From Polyangia bacterium (GTDB taxonomy: Bacteria; Myxococcota_A; Polyangia; Nannocystales; Nannocystaceae), in assembly GCA_030424595.1 (NCBI GenBank), contig JAUHWG010000051.1:1-39189 (forward strand): a stretch of 39,189 nt of DNA, in the 5' to 3' direction. Position numbers and translations under genes: made by a program. Below the pieces are notes generated by a model, which saw only the letters and a list, made by a program, of their open reading frames with translations, searched no databases and was not told the DNA's origin. Each line of letters opens with the position of its first letter. The first letter of the stretch is position 1. Below, one piece after another: positions 1-6,827 of this stretch.

Positions 1-405
1 ATCGAGGATTTTAACGCCGACGTCGCCCGCGTCGCCGCCGAGCATGCGAGCGACCCCGCCGCCCTCGAGCTCGCCACGATCATCGCCAACGACGAGCGCG
101 AGCACGCCGAGCTCGCCTGGCAGATCCTGGGCTGGTGCATCGCCGCCGGCGACGCTCCGCTGCGCCGCGCCATCGCCCGCGCCGCCGACGAGCTCCCGAC
201 CCAAGGCCCCCGCGCCTACGCCAAGGATGAGACCGAGCTCGTCGCCGCCGCCGATCCCGAGGCGATGGTCGCCCACGGCCGCGTCCCCGCCGAGAAGTGG
301 GCAGGGATCTTCGTCCGCCGGCGCGCGTTGACGGTCGAGCGCGTCCGCGAGCTGCTCCGAACCGCCGACGCGCCCGCGCGAGACTCCGCCCCCAAGGCCG
401 CGTAG
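1..405 (+). CDS. Ferritin-like domain protein, C-terminal fragment
   Basis: This reading frame is open from the first base and ends at TAG 403-405, so only the last 134 residues are in the window. The segment NDEREHAELAW (about residues 35-45 of the fragment) has the E-x-x-H spacing of a metal-binding helix in ferritin-like four-helix bundles. It is followed by a helical, Ala/Arg-rich tail. The partner metal-binding helix lies to the left of the window, so the fold cannot be confirmed here. Such proteins bind a dinuclear iron or manganese centre, but no substrate can be named from this piece. The stop is followed directly by relic DNA, so it is the last intact gene before a rearranged zone. 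Confidence 0.6.
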   Translation: MEDFNADVARVAAEHASDPAALELATIIANDEREHAELAWQILGWCIAAGDAPLRRAIARAADELPTQGPRAYAKDETELVAAADPEAMVAHGRVPAEKWAGIFVRRRALTVERVRELLRTADAPARDSAPKAA

Positions 406-455
406 GCGCGACGCTCCGCCTCCAGTCCCGCGCGGCAGGGCGCCGTGCTCCGCGT

Positions 456-569
456 GTCCGACGGCAGACCCTCGATCTCCGGTCAAAGCTCGACGGCCTG
501 GACGCACCCGAGGCCCGGAGGCTGCGAACGCTCGAGGACGAGCATTGCAGGCTCCAGCGGCCTGTCGCC
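456..569 (+). pseudogene. Relic of an IS3-family transposase OrfA
   Basis: The frame reads RRQTLDLRSKLDGLDAPEAR followed by RLRTLEDEHCRLQRPVA. This resembles the leucine-zipper end of IS3-family OrfA proteins, where a W/K-x-GL-x-x-x-EA-RL-x-x-LE-x-EN-x-RLKR pattern is usual. Only about 38 codons are recognisable. There is no helix-turn-helix start region, no OrfB and no visible terminal inverted repeats, so it is a dead fragment. It sits in the same gene-free strip as the copied segments described below, suggesting old transposition or recombination here. The family call rests on a short match by eye. Confidence 0.5.
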
Positions 570-636
570 ATCATGCGGGTCTATCATCGGGCCTATCATG
601 CGGGCCGGTAGATGTAGATAGAGTCGAGCGCGAGTG

Positions 637-787
637 CACCATACGGGGTGACCGTTCCTGCGGTCAGTGCACATACGACCTCAGTCATCCCTTTGTCGAC
701 GTATAGGGTTACGTCAGCCAGGAACGCAGAGCACTCTTCGACAGACCAATAGTAGAGACCGTCACAATTATCGACAACGGGGAGATT
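637..787 (-). repeat. 151-bp dispersed repeat, copy 1 (relic of a coding sequence)
   Basis: These 151 bases match 19583-19733 with about ten differences (roughly 93% identity), in the same orientation. On the minus strand both copies stay open and encode related peptides (NLPVVDNCDGLYYWSVEECS here, ...VVDNCDGLYHGSVEECFA in the other), followed by a shared VDK-x-MTEV and TVTPYGA. In this copy the frame continues to a TGA at 596-598 through a different tail (LALDSIYIYRPA). No ATG or GTG precedes the conserved part; the first ATG is internal at 686-688. The Cys pattern suggests a piece of a secreted protein. It is probably a dead gene fragment; no family is recognised. Confidence 0.7.
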
Positions 788-804
788 GCCTTCGGCGGCG
801 TCGA

Positions 805-1007
805 AAGCACCCTTTGCTCGGCCCGAGCCTGATCTCGATCCACACCGACGTCACGCGTGCGGGGAGTTGGCTCCGTCGTTCGCCATCGCTCGGCCCGATC
901 CTGATCTCGATCCACACCGACGTCACCGCGCGCAAGCGGATCGAGGAGGCGGACCACAGCGCCCCCCTCTCGCGGACGAGAGCGCGCTTTGGAGCCCCTC
1001 TTCCCGA
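805..1007. repeat. Mosaic of four copied segments from the kinase region 6497-7235
   Basis: The strip is assembled from pieces found elsewhere in this window. Bases 805-854 match 7143-7192 (two differences), 854-885 match 6497-6528 (one difference), 886-969 are identical to 7152-7235, and 968-1007 are the exact reverse complement of 6606-6645. Two pieces come from the PAS-to-HisKA linker of the hybrid kinase gene, so the strand repeats ILISIHTDVTARKRIEEADH out of context. The inverted piece ends one base short of the stop codon of the P450 gene. Adjoining pieces share one to two bases at the joints. No gene can be supported here. Confidence 0.85.
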
Positions 1008-1008
1008 G

Positions 1009-2460
1009 TCACGTTGAGGTTCGGGGCCGGACCCACATCTTCATCCCCTGGCTCGGGCGGAGGGTCACCGCGGCGTCCGGTCGGAGGTCCTGGCCGGGCA
1101 CCAACGCGAACGAGAAGCGCTGCAGGAGGGTCGCGAGCACCAGCTTCGCCTCGTAGAGCGCAAAGTTGACGCCGATGCACTGGCGCGGGCCCCCCCCGAA
1201 GGGCAGGTATGCGTAGCGCGGTCGCGCGGCCACCCGCTCCGGAGAGAAGCGGTCCGGATCAAAGCCCTCCGGGTTCTCCCAATAGGCGGGGTGGCGATGG
1301 AGCGTCCAGGGGCTGACGGCGACCAGCGTGTTGGCGGGGATGAAGTAGCCGCCGAGGTCGAGGTCGACGCAGGCCTGGCGCTCGAAGAGCCACGCCGGCG
1401 GGTAGAGGCGCATCGACTCGTCGATGACACGGCCGGTCAGCTCGAGGGCCTTGAGGTCCTCGAAGCTCGGCGGCCTCTCGCCGCAGACCTCCCGGATCTC
1501 GGCGACCACCCGCCGCTCGACGTCCGGGTGGCGAGAGAGGAGCATGAAGGCCCAGGTCAGGGCCTGCGCGGTGGTCTCGTGGCCGGCGAGCACGAGGGTC
1601 GCCACCTCATCGCGGAGCTCCGCGTCGGTCATCCGCACCTCGCCCGTCTCGTCGCTCGCCGCCATCAGCATCCCCAAGAGATCGCCGACCTCCTCGCCGC
1701 TGCGCCGCCGCTCGGCGATGATCCCCAAGACGACGTCGTCGACCACCTCCATCGCCCGACGAAAGCGGCGGTTTCGCGGCGTCGGCACCCACGGAGGCGG
1801 GGTCAGGAGCATCGCCGTCGCGACGTGATTGACGTGCTCCAGGACCGTCGCCAAGGCCGGCCCCATCCGCCCCGCCTTCTCCGAGAGCTCGGTCGAGAAG
1901 AGGGTGAGACCGACGATCCGGAAGGTCAGGGAGAGCATCTCGGCGTGGAGATCGACGACCCTGCCCGGCCCCTCGTCGCCCTCTCGCTCTGCGGCCGCAG
2001 CAGCCCACCCGTCGCCGCACTCGCTGGCGCAGGTGACCATCGTCTGGCAAAAGTCGACCAGGCGCCGGTGGTGAAACGCCGGGGTCATGAGCTTGCGCTG
2101 CCGCCTCCAAAAGGTCCCCTCGCTGGTGAGCAGACCGTTGCCGACCGCGAGGCGGAGACCTTCGTAGGAGGGGCTCTTGCGGAAGTCCCCGGCCCGACTG
2201 AGGAGCACGGTCCGGATGTCCTCCGGGCGATGCACCACGACAAAGTCGAAGGGGCCGAAGCGAAAGCGAACGGTGTCGCCGTGCTCCCGCAGACCGCGCT
2301 CAAAGAGCTCGAGCAGATCGGTCTGGACGTCGATGAGGTTGCCGAGGAGGGGGAGCCCTCGGGGACCGGGCGGCAGCCTCCTCGCCTCCCCCGGGGGCAG
2401 GCGCCGGAGGGTCTGGTTGAGCGCCTGGACGAAATGAAGCGAAGCTGAGGATCTCCTCAT
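1009..2460 (-). CDS. Cytochrome P450
   Basis: Heme-thiolate monooxygenase of 483 residues, a full family length. Visible motifs are the I-helix oxygen-activation motif GHETT (about residue 291), the K-helix E-x-x-R in ESMRLYP, the PERF-like segment FDPDRFSPER, and the heme loop FGGGPRQCIG with the thiolate Cys428. The proline-rich entry PPGPRGLPLLGN lies near the N-terminus. The overall style resembles fatty-acid or terpenoid hydroxylases of the CYP4/CYP102 kind rather than small class I bacterial P450s; the substrate is unknown. An upstream ATG at 2512-2514 would put the start inside the palindromic operator, so the ATG at 2458-2460 is preferred. It is divergent from the TetR gene and probably controlled by it. 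No redox partner gene is next to it. Confidence 0.93.
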   Translation of the reverse strand: MRRSSASLHFVQALNQTLRRLPPGEARRLPPGPRGLPLLGNLIDVQTDLLELFERGLREHGDTVRFRFGPFDFVVVHRPEDIRTVLLSRAGDFRKSPSYEGLRLAVGNGLLTSEGTFWRRQRKLMTPAFHHRRLVDFCQTMVTCASECGDGWAAAAAEREGDEGPGRVVDLHAEMLSLTFRIVGLTLFSTELSEKAGRMGPALATVLEHVNHVATAMLLTPPPWVPTPRNRRFRRAMEVVDDVVLGIIAERRRSGEEVGDLLGMLMAASDETGEVRMTDAELRDEVATLVLAGHETTAQALTWAFMLLSRHPDVERRVVAEIREVCGERPPSFEDLKALELTGRVIDESMRLYPPAWLFERQACVDLDLGGYFIPANTLVAVSPWTLHRHPAYWENPEGFDPDRFSPERVAARPRYAYLPFGGGPRQCIGVNFALYEAKLVLATLLQRFSFALVPGQDLRPDAAVTLRPSQGMKMWVRPRTST

Positions 2461-2513
2461 CTTCTGAGAATGCGAGGCTCCCCTCACCTTTGTCAAGGTG
2501 TATGATCCGACCA

Positions 2514-2527
2514 TTAGGGGCCCCTAA
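2514..2527. promoter_or_regulatory. Perfect 14-bp palindrome, likely TetR operator
   Basis: TTAGGGGCCCCTAA is a perfect palindrome in the gap between the divergent P450 and TetR genes, 8 bp before the TetR start codon. TetR-family repressors commonly bind such palindromes between themselves and the genes they control. A rightward TTGTCA (2489-2494) followed about 17 bp later by CATTAG would place the palindrome over the -10 region. A leftward TTGACA is also visible. The position and symmetry are seen; the regulator assignment is inferred. Confidence 0.7.
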
Positions 2528-2535
2528 CCGCCGTA

Positions 2536-3171
2536 ATGCGAAACCTTCCACAGCAAGCGCGCAGCAGGCGCCGCTACTCAAGCATCGTCCACGCGGCCGC
2601 CGAGCTCTTCGCGACCCACGGCTTCGACGCGACGACGATGGAGGCGATCGCGACCACGTCCGAGAGCGCGATCGGCAGCGTCTATCGCTTCTTTCCCAAC
2701 AAGGAGGCCGTCTTTCGGGCGGTCGCGGCCGAGGCCCTCGCGCTCGCCGAGGCGGTCTTCACCGAGGTCATGGCGATCGCCGCGAAGGGCGAGCTGAGCT
2801 GGCACGAGGTGCTCGACCGCGCCGTCGATGCCTTCGCCCAGATGCACCACGATGAGCCCGCATCGCGGGCCGTCTTCTCCAACCTCCAGCTCTACGGCGA
2901 GTACGCCACCGCCGATGAGCAGATGATCCGCGACTTCATCCGCGCGACCGACGGTGTCTTGGTCGCCTGGTGTCCGACGGTCGACGCCCCGACCCGCGAG
3001 GTCATCGCCACCATGATCGTCCAGAGCGTCTCCGGGATCCTGGTCCTCTCGCAGCGCGAGTCACCGACGATGGGCGCGGCGATGCTCGACCACACCAAGC
3101 TGATGCTGCGGCGCTACCTCGAGCCCTGGGTCGAGCCTGCCGCCCCCCCGAGCACCTCCCCCGAGGGGTGA
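2536..3171 (+). CDS. TetR/AcrR-family transcriptional regulator
   Basis: A protein of 211 residues, usual for the family. The N-terminal DNA-binding domain is clear: residues ~10-55 hold RRRYSSIVHAAAELFATHGF, then TTMEAIATTSESAIGSVYRF and FPNKEAVF, the standard helix-turn-helix of TetR proteins. The rest is a helical ligand-binding and dimerisation domain with no conserved sequence. The gene is divergent from the P450 gene, and the perfect palindrome 2514-2527 sits just before its start. It therefore probably represses both itself and the P450, and is released by a substrate-like ligand. The ATG at 2536 is the first start in frame. Confidence 0.93.
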   Translation: MRNLPQQARSRRRYSSIVHAAAELFATHGFDATTMEAIATTSESAIGSVYRFFPNKEAVFRAVAAEALALAEAVFTEVMAIAAKGELSWHEVLDRAVDAFAQMHHDEPASRAVFSNLQLYGEYATADEQMIRDFIRATDGVLVAWCPTVDAPTREVIATMIVQSVSGILVLSQRESPTMGAAMLDHTKLMLRRYLEPWVEPAAPPSTSPEG

Positions 3172-3196
3172 GCGGGGCGCGTGCGAGAGCGCGCGG

Positions 3197-3245
3197 GAGC
3201 CCGAGCTCTTCGCGACCCGGCCATGCTCGTACGCGACTCGGGCTC
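3197..3245. terminator. Inverted repeat after the TetR gene, possible terminator
   Basis: GAGCCCGAG (3197-3205) pairs perfectly with CTCGGGCTC (3237-3245) across a 31-base loop, starting 25 bases after the TetR stop codon. There is no T-tract, as is common in GC-rich genomes, so factor-independent termination is uncertain. Confidence 0.35.
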
Positions 3246-3394
3246 ACGACGACGACGCCCGCGACACACGCCATAGACCGCCCACCCGAGCATTGCCCCG
3301 CTCATCCGGAAAGGCGACCGTTCGACGAAACCTTCTTACGCGAACGGGAGGTCATACCTATCCTAGTAGCTCGACCCCTTCACGTAGATTAACG

Positions 3395-4042
3395 ATGCGA
3401 AATTCTAACCAGCGCCCCGACGATCATGACCCCTGCGACCTCGCGATAGAGCGCAGGTCCACCCCCAGAGCGGGACGCTCGGCCCTCCTCTCGGCCCTGC
3501 TCCTCTGCGCCTGCCAATCCCCAGTGGTCCTGAGCGGCTTACCCGAGGAGACTCCGCTCAACACCCTCAGTGAGGGGGACTCGAAGAGCGCATGCGACAA
3601 CATTGACGCCTACCACGACAATGCTCTCGACGAAGGCGAGAGGTGGCGCCTGCGCTGCATGTTTGGCTCGATGATTGTCGGAGGGGCGTGCGAAGAGTAC
3701 AGCCAGTGCGAAGCGACCCCCCAGGACATCGATGACCCCGACCTCGCCGACCTCGCCGACTACCAAGGCGCCGAGGAGGCCCTCGAATGCAACCTCAACC
3801 AGGAGATCGAGTGCACAGCGACCATCGAGGAGTACGAGGCCTGCATCGTCGAGAACACCCAGCGCCTGGAGAAGCTCCTCTCCGAGTTCACCTGCTTCGA
3901 TGAGACCGCGTCCGCGGAGGAGTACGAGGCCCACCGAGAGCTCATGCGACTCGCGTTCAAGGTCGGCCCAGAGTGCACCTCGCTCGGCATGAAGTGCGGC
4001 GTCGGGATCCTCCCCAACCATCCGATTCCGTTCGAGATCTAG
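3395..4042 (+). CDS. Cysteine-rich secreted lipoprotein, function unknown
   Basis: The ATG at 3395 gives a 215-residue protein with an Arg-containing N-region, a hydrophobic stretch SALLSALLLCAC and a lipobox-like LCAC near residues 32-36. It is therefore probably lipidated and exported. The mature part is acidic and carries many cysteines (about ten), for example SACDN, LRCMFG, GACEEYSQCE, LECNLNQEIECT, EACIVE, FTCFDE and MKCGVG. Regularly placed cysteines suggest disulfide-stabilised helices. An in-frame GTG/ATG further upstream would hide the signal peptide, so the internal ATG is preferred. No family is recognised. It follows the TetR gene on the same strand but after a 223-bp gap. Confidence 0.7.
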   Translation: MRNSNQRPDDHDPCDLAIERRSTPRAGRSALLSALLLCACQSPVVLSGLPEETPLNTLSEGDSKSACDNIDAYHDNALDEGERWRLRCMFGSMIVGGACEEYSQCEATPQDIDDPDLADLADYQGAEEALECNLNQEIECTATIEEYEACIVENTQRLEKLLSEFTCFDETASAEEYEAHRELMRLAFKVGPECTSLGMKCGVGILPNHPIPFEI

Positions 4043-4081
4043 CGACCCAGGATCTGCGTCCCCCCCCCGCAGGTCCCCCGC

Positions 4082-4137
4082 GGACCCTACCCGCGGACCC
4101 TACCCGCGGACCCTATCCGCGGACCCTATCCGCGGAC
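4082..4137. repeat. Four tandem copies of a 13-bp unit
   Basis: The unit GGACCCTAYCCGC is repeated four times head to tail (4082-4133), followed by a partial GGAC. The first two copies have C and the last two T at the variable position, so pairs were duplicated. It lies in the gap downstream of the lipoprotein gene, outside any supported gene. It could be a variable-number repeat. Confidence 0.9.
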
Positions 4138-4325
4138 AAAGATCGCGCCGGAGTAGACTCTCTCCACTCGCCGATGACGCTGCGGCCCTCGCCGTCCGCA
4201 CGGTAGAGCACGCCGCCCGATCGCCGAGGGATCCGACCCCGTCACCGCGCTCCAGAGTGTTGCCGACGAAGCTCGAGCACGCCACACACAGCGCCCCCAT
4301 CGTCGTCATCGTCCAAGAGCGCCCC

Positions 4326-5642
4326 TCAGGAGGGCAGAGCGCGGCTAGCTCCCTTCCTCAACGCCTTGGGCGGCAAGATCAGCTTCTGCCACTCCGCGAC
4401 GGTGTCGAGGACCACCTGGAGCTCGGCCCTCGTCTCCTTCTCGATGCGCGCGCGGTAGGCCGCGTGGTTCTCGCGCAGAGTGCGCATTCCGGGGATATCG
4501 ATACACTGATAGCCGCTGATAACGTGCTGCTCCCAGTGGCCGTTGCCGCTGTCCTCGAATTGCCACCTTATGAGGGGATCCTTGCGCTCGGTTATCCCCG
4601 AGATCTTGGCCAGCCGCCTCGACAGCAGAGCGCTGTGGTTCTCGAGCGCCCACTTCGCGAACTGCTCGGCCCGCTGGGAGAGGTTCTTGCGCCAGCGTTG
4701 CACGCGCTCGGGATCTCCATCGGAGACCTTGATGAACTCTTGGATGACCGCCAGCTCGAGGCCGAGGACGATCAAGACCAGGGGCGTGGCGCTCGGCCCG
4801 TGCCTCGGGAGCCTGCCGACGAGCTCCGTCGTCTTCTGCCAGGTCTGCTTGAGGATCCACTCCTCCTTGACCTGCTCGTACTGCTTGAGGCGGTCCATGA
4901 CCGTGTTGGTGCCGGACTTGATCTGCTCGAGGTCCTCCCGGCTCAGGGCCTCCTTGACGATCTCCGCGAAGCGCTCGTAGACCTTCTCGAAGTACCCGGG
5001 CACACCGTCGATCTCGATGCCGATCGCCTTGAGCGCGTGAGTGAACGCCGCTGTGCCGATCTTGCTGATGACGGCGCTCGCGAGGTTCTTCGCTACGAAG
5101 AGTGCGAGCGCCCCCCACTCAATGGCGAGCGTGGGCTCGGGGCTGGCGCTCGCGTCCCCGAGCGCAGGATCCTCGCGCTCGTGCAGGCTCTTCGGCAGGA
5201 GCGCGCGAAATCCGTCCTCCTGCGGCATGTACTGCTTGAGGGCAGAGGTCGTCGCGTTCTGCGACTGGTAGCCGTAGAAGAAGGTGTACATGCGCGCCCG
5301 GTTGGTCGTGCGGCAGAGGACCGGGGTGCCCGCCGGGTAGCCGCGGAAGTCCTCTCGCAGGAGGCTGAGGGAGTCATCGCTGGCTAGCGCCTCACCGTCG
5401 AAGAGCGGCAATATGTAGTCTGCTGAGCGTAGGGACAGATCGAGGAATGACTGAGTGTCCGGCGGCATGTCAGCAGGAGCGACCAGCGGCGGATGCACGG
5501 GGCCGTCATCTGTCAACGCGATCGCCTCGGCGACCATCTGATCGACGAACTCCTTCGGAATCGAGCGGACGCGGCTGAGTCGCTCGATCGCGTAGATGAC
5601 GACGTCGTGGTCGCCGAAGAACTCCGAGAAGAAGATGCACAT
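4326..5642 (-). CDS. Unknown alpha-helical protein, weak resemblance to pore-forming toxin domain
   Basis: A 438-residue protein that is not confidently recognised. Residues ~175-205 hold a moderately hydrophobic segment (LAIEWGALALFVAKNLASAV). Residues ~215-350 look like a bundle of long amphipathic helices around a very hydrophobic one, TPLVLIVLGLELAVIQEF. This layout recalls domain I of three-domain Cry delta-endotoxins, where a hydrophobic helix is wrapped by amphipathic ones, but the match is only in general pattern. No signal peptide is seen. The ATG at 5642 is preceded by GGAG 9 bases away. The composition (more Lys, Gln, Phe and Tyr than its neighbours) is slightly unlike the genome average. 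A bacteriocin-like or other membrane-active role is possible; an ordinary cytoplasmic protein cannot be excluded. Confidence 0.7.
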   Translation of the reverse strand: MCIFFSEFFGDHDVVIYAIERLSRVRSIPKEFVDQMVAEAIALTDDGPVHPPLVAPADMPPDTQSFLDLSLRSADYILPLFDGEALASDDSLSLLREDFRGYPAGTPVLCRTTNRARMYTFFYGYQSQNATTSALKQYMPQEDGFRALLPKSLHEREDPALGDASASPEPTLAIEWGALALFVAKNLASAVISKIGTAAFTHALKAIGIEIDGVPGYFEKVYERFAEIVKEALSREDLEQIKSGTNTVMDRLKQYEQVKEEWILKQTWQKTTELVGRLPRHGPSATPLVLIVLGLELAVIQEFIKVSDGDPERVQRWRKNLSQRAEQFAKWALENHSALLSRRLAKISGITERKDPLIRWQFEDSGNGHWEQHVISGYQCIDIPGMRTLRENHAAYRARIEKETRAELQVVLDTVAEWQKLILPPKALRKGASRALPS

Positions 5643-6007
5643 CTTTTAAACGCTCCAGGGCTCGGCGAGACGGGGCGAGCCGAGCGATGATAGAGAGAAT
5701 GGCGGCTCGAGGCAATGGCGAGGAGTCCTGGCCGAAACCGAGCCTGGCCCTGGAGCGCGAATCACCACAGTACAGTTCGACGGTGTGTGGCGATCGGGTC
5801 CCACGCTGCGCGACTGCGTGACAGCGTTCGCAGCCTCATTGCGCGTCGACCCGCGGAGGGCGACCCTCGATGAGGTCCCGAGTTGCGAGCTGCGGCGCCT
5901 TGTCGTCACCATTGCCGGGTGTGCGTTGCGGCCCGGCTGCGAGGGGCGGGGTCGGCTCCGCTCGTCGACCTTGAGGGCGGCTGCTCCGATGACGAGCCGG
6001 GGGCGGT
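5643..6007. other. Gene-free gap of 365 bp
   Basis: A long minus-strand open frame crosses this gap, but it is simply the tail of the broken kinase frame read past its natural stop and has no protein-like composition. I see no promoter, repeat or RNA in it. Confidence 0.5.
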
Positions 6008-6483
6008 CTAGCTCTTCTTCTTGCCTTTGCCGGCCGTCCGGCTGACGGAGCAAGTATGGACGATGTAGGATGAGCGCCACGCCCAAGACGACTAGGCCGA
6101 CGAGCAGGAGGATGAGCCACTTCGGCGCGAACGCCTGTCGTTGTCGCGGGGCCGCGCCGGCCTTGGCCCGCGGCCGCGGTGCGTCCGCCTCCTCGGTAGG
6201 CTTTCGGCGGTACATCGTGGTCGCGGCGTCCTCGTCGGTCGCCGCGACCTCTGGCGCCCTGGTGATCGTCTTCACCCCTTCAGGACCTCGGGAGTCGCGC
6301 CGGCCAGCGACGGTCTCGCCGTGGGGATCGACGCGCGGGGGAGCCGTCCGCGGCGGGGCCCTGCGCCTCGCTGCGATCGAGGTGGACGTGGCGGACGATG
6401 TAGACCTCACCCATGCCGCCTGCGCCGAGGAGGCGGAGGATCTCGAAGCGGCCGTCGATGATGTCGCCGGGCTGGAAGCGCAC
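6008..6483 (-). pseudogene. Ser/Thr protein kinase pseudogene, kinase core deleted
   Basis: The gene opens at GTG 6481-6483 with VRFQPGDIIDGRFEILRLLG and AGGMGEVYIVRHVHLDR, the unmistakable start and glycine-rich ATP loop of Pkn-type kinases. Right after this the frame degenerates; the invariant Lys, the HRD and DFG motifs and the whole C-lobe are missing. A shifted frame then gives a juxtamembrane stretch (ITRAPEVAATDEDAATTMYR) and a transmembrane helix (WLILLLVGLVVLGVALIL). A further shift reaches a natural-looking C-terminus, SRTAGKGKKKS with TAG at 6008-6010. So the two ends of a membrane kinase survive while the catalytic centre, probably several hundred bases or more, has been lost, plus frameshifts. 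DNA just upstream of its start was copied into 805-1007. Confidence 0.8.
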
Positions 6484-6827
6484 CGAGGGAGAGTATCGCG
6501 TGCGGGGAGCTGGCTCCGTCGTTCGCCAAGCGCCGCGGCGCGCGGGCGCCGAACTGGAACTCCGCGGAGGACGGCGCGAACAGAGCATCCCGCGCGAGCC
6601 CGGCGTCGGGAAGAGGGGCTCCAAAGCGCGCTCTCGTCCGCGAGATCCCGGCGGAGCCGAGCTCCGCCGAGGCCAAGACCACCCCGAGCCCCCTATGCGA
6701 CGCACGCGGACCTACAGCGAAGAGAAGCTCGTAATTTTTTCGATCAAACGAGCAATGACTCGTGCTCGCCTACCCTCTATTCTAACGAGGACGGTGGGTC
6801 GCCTTAGGGCGCCCGCTGGGTAGGCCC
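6484..6827. other. Gap holding donor segments of the mosaic and the kinase promoter region
   Basis: Bases 6497-6528 and 6606-6645 are the source (or sister copies) of two pieces of the patchwork at 854-1007, the second in inverted orientation. Further right, GCTCGT (6727-6732) and ACGAGC (6748-6753) form an inverted repeat around an AT-rich loop. The AT-rich stretch 6730-6785, with TATTCT near 6777, is the best place for the promoter of the histidine kinase gene. No coding sequence is supported. Confidence 0.5.

Noticed and set aside
1291..2448. 385-residue plus-strand open frame opposite the P450
   Set aside because: High GC keeps antisense frames open; composition is typical of a shadow, while the other strand has all P450 motifs.
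2461..2514. Longer P450 start at the ATG 2512-2514
   Set aside because: It would start inside the palindromic operator and add 18 residues not expected in P450s; the ATG at 2458-2460 fits better.
5646..6410. 254-residue minus-strand open frame with a transmembrane helix
   Set aside because: It is the frameshifted tail of the kinase pseudogene read past its natural stop; N- and C-terminal parts have no protein-like pattern.
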